Assembly (NCBI RefSeq): GCF_008905045.1
Contig: NZ_VWMY01000095.1
Coordinates: forward strand, 1-32,721
Length of the DNA: 32,721 nt
Source of the DNA: Streptomyces albicerus
Lineage (GTDB): Bacteria; Actinomycetota; Actinomycetes; Streptomycetales; Streptomycetaceae
Direction of reading: 5' to 3'
Below are positions 22,462 through 30,681 of this stretch, piece after piece (the stretch's first letter is position 1; each line of letters starts with the position of its first letter). Position numbers and translations under genes: made by a program. Below the pieces are notes generated by a model, which made no database searches, was not told where the DNA came from, and was given only the letters and a program-made list of their open reading frames with translations.

Positions 22462-24630
22462 GTGACGCGCAGCGTGTACGTGACCGGGATCGACCGAGGT
22501 GACGGCCGCCAGGTCATCGAGCTGGGAGTCATGGAGCTCCTGACCCGCCAGGTCGACCGGGTGGGGGTGTTCCGCCCGCTCGTCCACGACGGGCCCGACC
22601 GTCTCTTCGAGCTGCTGCGGGCCCGCTACCGGCTGGCGCAGGACCCGGCGACGGTCTACGGCATGGACTACCACGAGGCGTCCGCGCTCCAGGCCGAGCA
22701 GGGCGCCGACGAGCTGGTCTCGCAGCTCGTCGACCGATTCCACCAGGTCGCCCGCGACTACGACGTCGTCCTTGTCCTCGGTACGGACTACGCCGACACG
22801 CAGTTCCCCGACGAGCTCGCGCTCAACGCCCGCCTGGCGAACGAGTTCGGCGCGTCCGTGATCCCGGTCGTGGGCGGCCGCAAGCAGACCTCGGAGTCGG
22901 TGCTCGCGGAGACCCGCAACGCGTTCCGCGCGTACGACGGGCTCGGCTGCGACGTGCTGGCCATGGTGGTGAACCGGGTCGCCCCGATCGACCGCGCGGA
23001 GATCCACGAGCGGCTCGACAACCGCCTGCCCGTGCCCTGTTACGTCCTCCCCGACGAGCCCGCGCTCTCCGCGCCGACCGTCGCCCAGATCACCCACACC
23101 CTCGGCGGCAAGGTGCTCCTCGGCGACGACTCGGGGCTCGCCCGTGACGCGCTGAACTTCGTCTTCGGCGGTGCCATGCTGCCGAACTTCCTGGGCGCGC
23201 TGACCCCGGGCTGCCTGGTCGTCACGCCGGGCGACCGTGCCGACCTCGTGGTGGGCGCCCTCGCCGCGCACAGTGCCGGTACGCCGCCCATCGCGGGCGT
23301 GCTGCTCACCCTGAACGAGCGCCCCAGCGACGAGGTCCTCACGCTCGCCGCCCGCCTCGCCCCCGGCACGCCGGTCGTGGCGGTCGAGACCGGCTCCTTC
23401 CTCACGGCGTCCGAACTCTTCGGCATGGAAGGCAAGTTGAACGCCGCGACGCCCCGGAAGGCGGAGACGGCCCTCGGTCTCTTCGAGCGGTACATCGACA
23501 CCGGCGGGCTGCTGACGCGCGTCTCGGCGCCCAGCAGCGGCCGCGTCACACCGATGATGTTCGAGCACAAGCTCCTGGAGCAGGCCCGCTCCGACAAGCG
23601 TCGCGTCGTGCTGCCCGAAGGCACCGAGGCGCGCGTCCTGCACGCCGCCGAGGTGCTGATGCGCCGCCGTGTCTGCGAGCTCACGCTGCTCGGCCCGGTC
23701 GACCAGATCCGCAAGAAGGCCGCCGACCTCGGCATCGACCTCGGCGCCATCCAGCTGATCGACCCGCAGACCTCCGAACTGCGCGACCGCTTCGCCGAGA
23801 AGTACGCCGAGCTCCGGGCCCACAAGGGCGTATCCGTGGAGCTCGCCTACGACGTCGTCTCGGACGTGAACTACTTCGGCACCCTGATGGTCCAGGAGGG
23901 TCTCGCCGACGGCATGGTCTCGGGGTCCGTGCACTCCACGGCGGCCACCATCCGCCCGGCCTTCGAGATCATCAAGACAAAACCGGACGCGTCCATCGTC
24001 TCCTCGGTCTTCTTCATGTGCCTGGCCGACAAGGTCCTCGTGTACGGCGACTGCGCGGTCAACCCCGACCCGAACGCCGAGCAGTTGGCCGACATCGCCA
24101 TCCAGTCGGCCGCCACCGCCGAGCAGTTCGGGGTCGAGCCGCGGATCGCGATGCTCTCGTACTCGACCGGCACCTCCGGCACGGGCGCGGACGTCGACAA
24201 GGTGCGCGCCGCCACCGAGCTGGTCCGCTCGCGGCGCGACGACCTGAAGATCGAGGGCCCGATCCAGTACGACGCCGCCGTCGAGCCGTCCGTCGCCGCC
24301 ACCAAGCTGCCGGAGTCCGAGGTCGCCGGGCAGGCGTCCGTGCTGATCTTCCCGGACCTCAACACCGGCAACAACACGTACAAGGCCGTGCAGCGTTCGG
24401 CCGGCGCGATCGCCGTCGGACCGGTCCTGCAGGGCCTGCGCAAGCCGGTCAACGACCTGTCCCGCGGCGCCCTGGTCGGAGACATCGTGAACACCGTCGC
24501 CATCACGGCGATCCAGGCCCAGGCTCGGCCGTCGACCCCCGTTCCAACCACGCCCGAAGGCAAGGGCGGATCCTCGGCCCAGGACCCGAACCCGTCCCCG
24601 TCCGCGACCCAAAAGGTGTCCGACCTGTGA
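22462..24630 (+). CDS. pta: Phosphate acetyltransferase, long form
   Basis: A 722-residue enzyme interconverting acetyl-CoA and acetyl phosphate. It has the three-part architecture of E. coli-type Pta: an N-terminal CobB/BioD-like domain (1-200), a DRTGG domain (about 215-330) and the catalytic PTA_PTB domain (about 370-700). The latter carries KRRVVLPEGTEARVLHAAEV, SGSVHSTAATIRPAF, SYSTGTSGTG and ADVLIFPDLNTGNNTYKAVQ-like motifs. The N-terminal domain reads GIDRGDGRQ where a P-loop would be, so it is likely regulatory. The C-terminal tail is Pro/Ser-rich. The GTG start is preceded by GGAGAG. The stop overlaps the ackA start (GTGA). Confidence 0.97.
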   Translation: MTRSVYVTGIDRGDGRQVIELGVMELLTRQVDRVGVFRPLVHDGPDRLFELLRARYRLAQDPATVYGMDYHEASALQAEQGADELVSQLVDRFHQVARDYDVVLVLGTDYADTQFPDELALNARLANEFGASVIPVVGGRKQTSESVLAETRNAFRAYDGLGCDVLAMVVNRVAPIDRAEIHERLDNRLPVPCYVLPDEPALSAPTVAQITHTLGGKVLLGDDSGLARDALNFVFGGAMLPNFLGALTPGCLVVTPGDRADLVVGALAAHSAGTPPIAGVLLTLNERPSDEVLTLAARLAPGTPVVAVETGSFLTASELFGMEGKLNAATPRKAETALGLFERYIDTGGLLTRVSAPSSGRVTPMMFEHKLLEQARSDKRRVVLPEGTEARVLHAAEVLMRRRVCELTLLGPVDQIRKKAADLGIDLGAIQLIDPQTSELRDRFAEKYAELRAHKGVSVELAYDVVSDVNYFGTLMVQEGLADGMVSGSVHSTAATIRPAFEIIKTKPDASIVSSVFFMCLADKVLVYGDCAVNPDPNAEQLADIAIQSAATAEQFGVEPRIAMLSYSTGTSGTGADVDKVRAATELVRSRRDDLKIEGPIQYDAAVEPSVAATKLPESEVAGQASVLIFPDLNTGNNTYKAVQRSAGAIAVGPVLQGLRKPVNDLSRGALVGDIVNTVAITAIQAQARPSTPVPTTPEGKGGSSAQDPNPSPSATQKVSDL

Positions 24631-25841
24631 CCGCTACCCGCGTCCTCGTCCTCAACTCCGGCTCCTCGTCGGTGAAGTACCAGCTGCTCGACATGCGCGA
24701 CAGCAGCCGGCTGGCCGTGGGCCTCGTCGAGCGCATCGGCGAGGAGACCTCCCGTCTGAAGCACACCCCGCTGGCGACGGGCGGCGGGCCCCGCGAGACG
24801 ACCGGCCCGATCGCCGACCACGAGGCCGCGCTGAAGGCCGTCGCCGAGGAGCTCACCAAGGACGGACTCGGCCTGGACTCCCCGGAGTTGGCCGCGATCG
24901 GCCACCGGGTCGTGCACGGCGGCAAGTCCTTCACGGAGCCGACCGTCATCGACGACACGGTCCTCGCCGAGATCGAGCGCCTCATCCCGGTGGCGCCCCT
25001 GCACAACCCGGCCAACCTCACCGGCATTCGCACCGCCCGGGCCCTGCGCCCGGACCTCCCGCAGGTCGCCGTCTTCGACACCGCGTTCCACACGACGATG
25101 CCGGAGTCGGCGGCGCGCTACGCGATCGACGTGAAGACCGCCGACGAGCACCGCATCCGCCGGTACGGCTTCCACGGCACCTCGCACGCGTACGTGTCCC
25201 GCGAGACCGCAAGGCTCCTCGGCAGGGCCCCGGAGGACGTGAACGTCATCGTGCTGCACCTCGGCAACGGCGCGTCGGCCTCTGCCGTACAGGGCGGCCG
25301 GTGCGTGGACACCTCCATGGGGCTGACGCCCTTGGAGGGGCTCGTGATGGGTACGCGGTCCGGTGACATGGATCCCGCGGTCATCTTCCATTTGATGCGT
25401 GTTGGCGGGATGTCCACGGACGAGATCGACACTTTGCTCAACAAGAAGAGCGGCCTGATCGGCCTGTGCGGCGACAACGACATGCGGGAGATCCGCCGCC
25501 GCGTCGAGGACGGCGACGAACAGGCTCAGCTCGCCTTCGACATCTACATACACCGACTGAAGAAGTACATCGGCGCGTACTACGCGGTGCTCGGCCGGGT
25601 CGACGCGATCGCCTTCACCGCGGGGGTCGGGGAGAACGCCGCCCCCGTGCGCGAGGCCGCGGTCGCGGGCCTGGAGGCGCTGGGCCTCGCGGTCGACGGC
25701 GACCTGAACGCCGTACGGTCCGGCGAGCCGCGCCTGATCTCGCCCGAGGGCGCGCGGGTCGCGGTGGCCGTCGTACCGACCGACGAGGAACTGGAGATCG
25801 CCAACCAGACCTACGCACTCGTGGGCAACGGGAACGCCTGA
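24627..25841 (+). CDS. ackA: Acetate kinase
   Basis: A 404-residue ASKHA-fold kinase converting acetyl phosphate and ADP to acetate and ATP, and the reverse. Signatures are NSGSSSVKYQL (10-20), the GHRVVHGG region with the substrate Arg/His, VFDTAFH, RRYGFHGTSHAYV and GVGENAAPVRE. The start is GTG 24627 within GTGA, overlapping the pta stop. This tight coupling matches a pair acting in sequence. A start inside pta further upstream is excluded because the family N-terminus begins exactly here. Confidence 0.97.
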   Translation: MTATRVLVLNSGSSSVKYQLLDMRDSSRLAVGLVERIGEETSRLKHTPLATGGGPRETTGPIADHEAALKAVAEELTKDGLGLDSPELAAIGHRVVHGGKSFTEPTVIDDTVLAEIERLIPVAPLHNPANLTGIRTARALRPDLPQVAVFDTAFHTTMPESAARYAIDVKTADEHRIRRYGFHGTSHAYVSRETARLLGRAPEDVNVIVLHLGNGASASAVQGGRCVDTSMGLTPLEGLVMGTRSGDMDPAVIFHLMRVGGMSTDEIDTLLNKKSGLIGLCGDNDMREIRRRVEDGDEQAQLAFDIYIHRLKKYIGAYYAVLGRVDAIAFTAGVGENAAPVREAAVAGLEALGLAVDGDLNAVRSGEPRLISPEGARVAVAVVPTDEELEIANQTYALVGNGNA

Positions 25842-25933
25842 GGAGTCGCCGAGGAGCCGCCGGGACAGAGCACCGAGGAGCCGGCCAGGCCCACGCCTGA
25901 GCGCGTACCCGCCCATTTGTATCTTCCACCAGA

Positions 25934-25967
25934 CGGAATATTCCGTAGCGAAACAAACCGATAGGAT
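25934..25967 (+). promoter_or_regulatory. pyk promoter region: palindrome and -10 box
   Basis: CGGAATATTCCG (25934-25945) is a perfect 12-bp palindrome, conspicuously AT-rich for this genome. TAGGAT (25962-25967) is a good -10 hexamer whose start point would fall at 25974-25975, on the pyk ATG, suggesting a leaderless transcript. Alternatively AGGA inside it could be the ribosome site and the promoter lie further up (TTGTAT near 25918). Confidence 0.5.
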
Positions 25968-25974
25968 CGCCCCC

Positions 25975-27393
25975 ATGCGCCGTTCCAAAATCGTCTGCAC
26001 GCTGGGTCCCGCCGTCGACTCCCACGAGATGCTCGTGTCGCTGATCGAGGCCGGTATGAACGTGGCCCGATTCAACTTCAGCCATGGCACGCACGCCGAG
26101 CACCAGGGCCGGTACGACCGTGTCCGGGCCGCCGCCCAGGAGACGGGCCGCGCCATCGGCGTGCTCGCCGACCTCCAGGGGCCGAAGATCCGCCTCGAGA
26201 CCTTCGCCGAGGGTCCCGTGGAGCTGGAGCGCGGTGACGAGTTCACCATCACGACCGAGGACGTCCCGGGCGACAAGTCGATCTGCGGCACGACCTACAA
26301 GGGCCTGCCGGGGGACGTCTCGCACGGCGACCAGATCCTGATCAACGACGGCAACGTCGAGCTGCGGGTCGTCGAGGTCGAGGGCCACCGGGTCAAGACG
26401 ATCGTCATCGAGGGCGGTGTCATCTCGGACCACAAGGGCATCAACCTGCCCGGCGCGGCCGTGAACGTGCCCGCGCTGTCCGAGAAGGACATCGAGGACC
26501 TGCGCTTCGCCCTGAAGATGGGCTGCGACCTGGTCGCGCTCTCCTTCGTGCGCGACGCCCACGACGTGAACGACGTCCACAAGATCATGGACGAGGAGGG
26601 CCGCCGGGTCCCCGTCATCGCCAAGGTGGAGAAGCCGCAGGCGGTCGAGAACATGGAAGCGGTCATCGCGGCCTTCGACGGTGTGATGGTGGCCCGCGGC
26701 GACCTCGCCGTCGAGTACCCCCTCGAGAAGGTCCCGATGGTGCAGAAGCGCCTCGTGGAGCTCTGCCGGCGCAACGCCAAGCCGGTGATCGTCGCGACCC
26801 AGATGATGGAGTCGATGATCACCAACTCCCGCCCCACGCGCGCCGAGGCGTCCGACGTGGCCAACGCGATCCTGGACGGCGCGGACGCGGTCATGCTGTC
26901 GGCCGAGTCGAGCGTGGGCGCGTACCCGATCGAGACCGTGAAGACGATGTCGAAGATCGTCGTGGCGGCCGAGGAGGAGCTGCTCTCCAAGGGCCTGCAG
27001 CCGCTCGTGCCGGGCAAGAAGCCGCGTACACAGGGTGGTTCGGTGGCCCGTGCCGCGTGCGAGATCGCGGACTTCCTGGGCGGCAAGGGCCTGGTGGCCT
27101 TCACCAAGTCCGGTGACACCGCCCGCCGGCTGTCCCGCTACCGCGCCTCGCAGCCGATCCAGGCGTTCACCACGGACGAGGGCACCCGCAACCAGCTGGC
27201 GCTGAGCTGGGGCGTGGAGTCGCACGTCGTGCCGTTCGTGCACAGCACGGACGAGATGGTCGAGCTGGTCGACAACGAACTGCGCAAGCTCAACCGCTTC
27301 AGCGAGGGCGACATCGTCGTGATGACCGCCGGTTCGCCCCCCGGCGTCCCCGGCACCACCAACATGGTCCGGGTGCACCACCTGGGCGGCTGA
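25975..27393 (+). CDS. pyk: Pyruvate kinase
   Basis: A 472-residue enzyme making pyruvate and ATP from phosphoenolpyruvate. Signatures are KIVCTLGPA, GMNVARFNFSHG with the ADP-site Arg/Asn, the catalytic segment VPVIAKVEKPQAVENM, MVARGDLAVEYPLEKVP, and the C-terminal allosteric domain with AFTKSGDTARRLSRYR. ATG 25975 is 133 bp after ackA. Although co-directional, it seems to have its own promoter. With pfkA, pta and ackA nearby it joins glycolytic ATP formation with acetate overflow. A 17-bp hairpin follows. Confidence 0.97.
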   Translation: MRRSKIVCTLGPAVDSHEMLVSLIEAGMNVARFNFSHGTHAEHQGRYDRVRAAAQETGRAIGVLADLQGPKIRLETFAEGPVELERGDEFTITTEDVPGDKSICGTTYKGLPGDVSHGDQILINDGNVELRVVEVEGHRVKTIVIEGGVISDHKGINLPGAAVNVPALSEKDIEDLRFALKMGCDLVALSFVRDAHDVNDVHKIMDEEGRRVPVIAKVEKPQAVENMEAVIAAFDGVMVARGDLAVEYPLEKVPMVQKRLVELCRRNAKPVIVATQMMESMITNSRPTRAEASDVANAILDGADAVMLSAESSVGAYPIETVKTMSKIVVAAEEELLSKGLQPLVPGKKPRTQGGSVARAACEIADFLGGKGLVAFTKSGDTARRLSRYRASQPIQAFTTDEGTRNQLALSWGVESHVVPFVHSTDEMVELVDNELRKLNRFSEGDIVVMTAGSPPGVPGTTNMVRVHHLGG

Positions 27394-27436
27394 TCCGCCT
27401 CCGGGCGCGGGCGGTTGATCCGCCTTCTGTACGGCG

Positions 27437-27473
27437 CTGAGGGCGCCCCCTGCCGCGCAGGGGGCGCCCTCAG
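27437..27473. terminator. Bidirectional terminator between pyk and the secreted-protein gene
   Basis: A perfect 17-bp stem (CTGAGGGCGCCCCCTGC 27437-27453, loop CGC, complement 27457-27473) in the 114-bp gap between convergent genes, equally strong on either strand. Confidence 0.9.
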
Positions 27474-27507
27474 GCGTTTGTGCGGCTCCCGAACCGGTCC
27501 GGAGGGA

Positions 27508-28839
27508 CTATCCGAGCGGCGTGTTGAACTGGTGCATCCCGGGAACGGTCAGCGTCCCGCCGAACTGGGCGGCCTGCACGACCTTCACGTTGGTGAAGTA
27601 GATCAGCGGGATGTTCAGCGGCGGCGGGTGCTTCGGGTCGAACGTGACCGGGATCAGACCGAGCAGGTTGCCGGAGATGCTCTCCGTGTACATGACCGTC
27701 TTGCCGTCACGGATGGTGGACGTCGAGCCCTTGGCCGCCTGCACGTGGTACCTCGTGTTGGCGTCCTTGTCGTCGACGATCTGGTGCAGATCACCGATGT
27801 CGGTGCCGTCGGAGATCACGTACTTCAGGACCTCCTTGACCGTGCCGTCGGCGGTCTTCACCTTGACGACGCCCTGGTAGTCGGCGCCCTTGAGCAGCAG
27901 CGAGCTGGCCTCCAGCTGCCAGGGGTCGTTGGGCAGGGCCGGGATGCCCTGCTCGACACCGCCCTCGTCGTCCGTGGCGGCCGGGCAGTTCTCCGGGTCC
28001 GTGGTGGAGCTCGCGGACGGGCTGGGCGACGGGGACGCGGTGGCCTCGTCGGCTGCCTCGCCAGCTGCCTCCTCCGCCTTCTCCGCGGTGTCCTCGGCCG
28101 CACCGGAGGCCGCGTCGGTCACGTCCTTGACCGTCTCTTCGGCCTTGTCGGCCGTGTCCTCGACGGGGTTCTCGGCCTTGTCCGCAGGCTTTTCGGCGGG
28201 CTCCTCGGCCGCCGGGGCCGACGCGGAGGGAGTCGGGGTGGGGGTCGCCGTCTCCTTCTCGTCGGGCGTGAAGATGTCCTCGATCGCCTCGCCGATGCCC
28301 AGCGGGTCGAGCGGGTTCTTCGACTCGGATTCCGAGGGGGTCGGCGTCGGTGTCGGTTCCGGTTCCGGTTCTTCGGCGGGCGCCTTCGACTCCGAGGGGG
28401 ACGGCGTCGGTTCGGGCTTGTCGTCGGAACCTGAATCCGACGAAGAGCCGTTGTCCGACGAGCCGTTGCCCGAAGCGTCCTCGCCCGAGGAGCCCTGCTC
28501 CTCCTTGTCGTCGGCGGGGGCGCTCGTCGAGGCGGAGGGCGACGGCGTGGCCGACGCGTCCTTGCTCTCCTCGGTCTCCTCCTCCAGCGCGTCGACACAG
28601 TCCTTGTACTCGTCGATCGTCAGGTTCTTCGCCGACGGCTTGTCGTCGGCGCGGGCGAGCGTCGGCGTGAAGCCCATGCCCATGAGGATCGCGGTCGGCA
28701 TCGAAGCGATGGCTATCGCCTTGCCCGCGGGCACGTGCAGCCTGGTGAACAACGGCTTCTTGGGGGCTGCGTGCCGCGGCCCGGTTCTCGCGCGGGACTC
28801 GCCCGCGGAGCCCGCGTAGTGGACCTCGTCAGCCGGCAC
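27508..28839 (-). CDS. S/T/P/E-rich surface or secreted protein of the DUF6230/DUF6114 locus
   Basis: A 443-residue protein starting at GTG 28839, with GGGAGG 4-5 nt upstream and overlapping the preceding gene by 11 nt. A basic N-terminus precedes a hydrophobic segment (about 40-62, ending near LARADD), which is a late signal peptide or membrane anchor. Then comes an extracellular-type linker (about 85-300) with TPSPSAS/TPTPTPS runs and an Ala-Glu-Lys-Asp segment with heptad-like DKAEE units. The last 130 residues form a compact beta-rich domain ending MHQFNTPLG. Two cysteines (C81 and the NCPA site near 280) could pair. Function is unknown; the design suggests a cell-surface protein held away from the membrane. 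Confidence 0.85.
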   Translation of the reverse strand: MPADEVHYAGSAGESRARTGPRHAAPKKPLFTRLHVPAGKAIAIASMPTAILMGMGFTPTLARADDKPSAKNLTIDEYKDCVDALEEETEESKDASATPSPSASTSAPADDKEEQGSSGEDASGNGSSDNGSSSDSGSDDKPEPTPSPSESKAPAEEPEPEPTPTPTPSESESKNPLDPLGIGEAIEDIFTPDEKETATPTPTPSASAPAAEEPAEKPADKAENPVEDTADKAEETVKDVTDAASGAAEDTAEKAEEAAGEAADEATASPSPSPSASSTTDPENCPAATDDEGGVEQGIPALPNDPWQLEASSLLLKGADYQGVVKVKTADGTVKEVLKYVISDGTDIGDLHQIVDDKDANTRYHVQAAKGSTSTIRDGKTVMYTESISGNLLGLIPVTFDPKHPPPLNIPLIYFTNVKVVQAAQFGGTLTVPGMHQFNTPLG

Positions 28840-29383
28840 TGTGCCTCCCGTTCGCCCCGTTGGTCGGGCTCGTTCCTGACAGATCGTTCGGCTCGCTCGC
28901 ACCGTTGGCCAGAGCGGCCTCCGGAGGGGCGTCTGCCTTGTCCGTACGGTCCGTCTCGGCCGGGCTCGCGGCGGGCTCGTCGCCCGGCACCCAGGCCACG
29001 GCCATCCCGCCGCCCACCAGGGCCAGCAGGAAGCCGATGAGGAAGCCTCCGAGGTTCGACACCGGGATGGACACCAGCGCCAGCAGAATCGCCGCCACAC
29101 CGGCGAACACCCGGACGTGCTTCTGGTACCAGAGGCTGATTCCGAGAACGCCCAGGAGTACGCCGATGATGAGCGATCCGGCACCCGCGGTCGTCGCCAT
29201 GGCCAGCGTGAGATGCCCGATCTGGAGGTTCGCGTACGGGAAGTACGCGATCGGGAATCCGCCGAGCAGGATGAACAGGCCGGCCCAGAACGGCCGACCA
29301 CCCCGCCAGGCACGGAACCGCAGCCGCCAGTAGGTGAATTGACCGCGCGCGGCGGGAGTCTCGGCAGGAGTCTCGGCGCTCAT
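28829..29383 (-). CDS. DUF6114-type integral membrane protein
   Basis: A 184-residue protein starting at ATG 29383, with GGGAG about 9 nt upstream. Residues 1-30 are cytoplasmic. Then come about four hydrophobic helices (RPFWAGLFILLGGFPIAYFPY; LTLAMATTAGAGSLIIGVLLGVLGISL; VFAGVAAILLALVSIPV; LGGFLIGFLLALVGGGMAVAW) and a polar C-tail of about 50 residues. The composition and the placement after a DUF6230 gene match the DUF6114 family as I recall it. No function is known. Its stop overlaps the start of the secreted-protein gene, so these two are co-translated. Confidence 0.85.
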   Translation of the reverse strand: MSAETPAETPAARGQFTYWRLRFRAWRGGRPFWAGLFILLGGFPIAYFPYANLQIGHLTLAMATTAGAGSLIIGVLLGVLGISLWYQKHVRVFAGVAAILLALVSIPVSNLGGFLIGFLLALVGGGMAVAWVPGDEPAASPAETDRTDKADAPPEAALANGASEPNDLSGTSPTNGANGRHSAG

Positions 29384-29444
29384 GGAAAACAGCTCCCTGG
29401 AACGGCGTTGCTGTGAGAGTGGTTCACGTAATACGAGAAGGGAC

Positions 29445-29500
29445 GGGCGGGCGAGGCAGCGCAGGCTCCCTCACCCGCCCGGGGAGTGCTAGTAGCACTC
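29445..29500 (-). terminator. Tandem hairpins after the DUF6230 gene
   Basis: GAGTGCT-AGT-AGCACTC (29484-29500) spans the DUF6230 stop codon. A second stem GGGCGGGCGAGG/CCTCACCCGCCC (29445-29456 with 29469-29480, one mismatch) follows. Together they may attenuate transcription into the DUF6114 gene, giving more of the first protein than of the next two, or stabilise the 3' end of its mRNA. Confidence 0.55.
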
Positions 29501-30124
29501 CTTGACACCCTTGGACAGCGACATCTTCAGGCCACTGAGCTTGAAGGTGCCGGCGGTGGTCGCCCACGCCGTCTGCTTCACGTCGGTGAGCGTGGCCGAG
29601 TCGGCCTGCTGGGCGAAGCCGTACGGGTTCGCCTGCTCCTTGCCGCCCTTCATCCCGGGACCCTTGGTGGCGTCTCCGGCGGCAACACCGATGTCGATGT
29701 TGCGGAAGGTCGCGTTGGCCTGGAGGTCCTCGACGTCGATGTAGAGGTTCTCGGCCTCTACCGGCGTGCCGCCGCCGCCCGCCTTCAGGTTCAGGCTGAC
29801 GGAACCGATCAACGGGATGTCCGGGGTGACCACGGACTGGCACATGTTGGTGATCTTGGCGCTCTTGAACGCCGAGACCGCGACCGGGTGCGCCGTCTTC
29901 TCACCCTTGAGCGTGTAGCCCTGGTCGATAGCTCCGTACTGCGAGAAGCCAACACCATCGAGCCGGTCCGCCGTCACCTTGAACGACTGGCCCGACACGC
30001 TGAACGACGCGGCGAGAGCACCCTGAGCCAGGGCGACACCTATCGCGGCGGTCGCGGCCACGCTGGGCACCATGACAACCGCGAACCGCTTCCATCTGGT
30101 CCCGCCACGCACCTGGGACTCCAT
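29489..30124 (-). CDS. DUF6230-type exported protein
   Basis: A 211-residue protein starting at ATG 30124, with AAGGAGG 5 nt upstream. A basic RWKRF precedes a hydrophobic segment (VVMVPSVAATAAIGVALAQGALA) ending in an Ala-rich signal-peptidase-like site (ALA-AS). The remaining 175 residues or so are polar and beta-rich with Cys in NMCQS and at the C-terminal KECY, which could form a disulfide. Such proteins have been labelled 'cholesterol esterase' in older Streptomyces annotation, but I see no GxSxG serine-hydrolase motif and do not support that name. It heads a group with DUF6114 and a secreted protein. Confidence 0.87.
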   Translation of the reverse strand: MESQVRGGTRWKRFAVVMVPSVAATAAIGVALAQGALAASFSVSGQSFKVTADRLDGVGFSQYGAIDQGYTLKGEKTAHPVAVSAFKSAKITNMCQSVVTPDIPLIGSVSLNLKAGGGGTPVEAENLYIDVEDLQANATFRNIDIGVAAGDATKGPGMKGGKEQANPYGFAQQADSATLTDVKQTAWATTAGTFKLSGLKMSLSKGVKECY

Positions 30125-30497
30125 ATTTCCTCCTTCTCGGACGTACATCTCCGGCCCTGGCTGCCCCCAGATGGCGGCTCAGCCGGGCAGGGATGGGAGA
30201 AGTGCTACGTCCTCGGGAAGGAGAGCGCCCGAACCCGGAGGCGCGGAACGCACCCGAATCACCGGCGATCACCCCCGAGCGACAACCACTGGTCGCGCCT
30301 GAACACTTCACGCACAACCTGCCGGACAGGCTCCGCCGTTGGCGGAGACCCCCCTGCCCAAGGGCCGGCGCCACTGCCGCCGTCCCTACTCGGTGGGGAC
30401 CCAACGAAACCCGCTGACCCGATTGGTTGTCGGGCAAGGGGAATGGACCGAGCGTCGCCGATCGTGGTGCATTCTCGCCGCCCGCACAAGGGGGTTC

Positions 30498-30513
30498 GTT
30501 ACTGGCTAGTAAC
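30498..30513. promoter_or_regulatory. Palindrome GTTACT-GGCT-AGTAAC
   Basis: A perfect 6-bp inverted repeat in the 619-bp gene-free stretch 30125-30743, downstream of the presumed DUF6230 promoter. A related palindrome (TTACT-CCC-AGTAA) is at 30629-30641. The shared TTACT/AGTAA arms suggest one regulator. Elsewhere in this stretch a small hairpin CTCCGCC-GTT-GGCGGAG (30331-30347) lies in the probable leader. Confidence 0.5.
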
Positions 30514-30537
30514 GGCCGGATAACCGAACAACGACCC

Positions 30538-30571
30538 GTCGGTATCGACCGACAACTGAGGGTGGTGTCAA
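30538..30571 (-). promoter_or_regulatory. Possible DUF6230 promoter with embedded palindrome
   Basis: On the minus strand TTGACA (30571-30566) is a perfect -35. The -10 at 17-18 nt (TCGATA/CGATAC) is poor and overlaps the perfect inverted repeat GTCGGT-ATCG-ACCGAC (30538-30553). A good -35 with a poor -10 covered by a palindrome suggests a promoter needing an activator or an alternative sigma factor. It predicts a long leader of about 400 nt. Confidence 0.4.
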
Positions 30572-30583
30572 GGGTGGTGACAA
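30560..30583. repeat. Tandem 12-bp direct repeat GGGTGGTG(T/A)CAA
   Basis: GGGTGGTGTCAA (30560-30571) is followed at once by GGGTGGTGACAA (30572-30583). The first copy contains the -35 TTGACA in its complement, so the second copy sits where an activator would bind. Confidence 0.6.
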
Positions 30584-30628
30584 AGTGATCGAACATTGGA
30601 CGGAATCCGACAGATCACCGCCCCTGAC

Positions 30629-30641
30629 TTACTCCCAGTAA
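30629..30641. promoter_or_regulatory. Palindrome TTACT-CCC-AGTAA
   Basis: A perfect 5-bp inverted repeat upstream of the presumed DUF6230 promoter, 129 bp centre to centre from the related site at 30498-30513. A pair of sites flanking the promoter would suit repression by DNA looping, which is inference. Confidence 0.45.
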
Positions 30642-30643
30642 CA

Positions 30644-30681
30644 GCGGCCGCGTTTACCAAGATTTGGTAAAGCGCGGCCGC
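30644..30681. terminator. Long hairpin downstream of the thioredoxin-TPR gene
   Basis: GCGGCCGCG-TTTACCAA (30644-30660), loop GAT, then TTGGTAAA-G-CGCGGCCGC (30664-30681): a 17-bp stem with one bulged G. It lies 63 nt beyond the stop of the minus-strand thioredoxin-TPR gene, so it is most simply its terminator, insulating the DUF6230 promoter. The AT-rich inner palindrome could also be a protein-binding site. Confidence 0.65.

Noticed and set aside
22396..24612. 738-residue minus-strand open frame opposite pta
   Set aside because: Composition (R/G/D/V-rich) is that of an antisense shadow; pta is unmistakable on the other strand.
23871..27381. Very long minus-strand open frames opposite pta, ackA and pyk
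   Set aside because: Shadows created by G/C at third codon positions; no domain or ribosome site.
28860..29416. Plus-strand frames opposite the DUF6114 gene
   Set aside because: No membrane helices or motifs; the minus-strand frame has clear hydrophobic segments.
29489..30124. Cholesterol esterase
   Set aside because: No GxSxG or other hydrolase motif; the name seems to be a legacy label for DUF6230 proteins.
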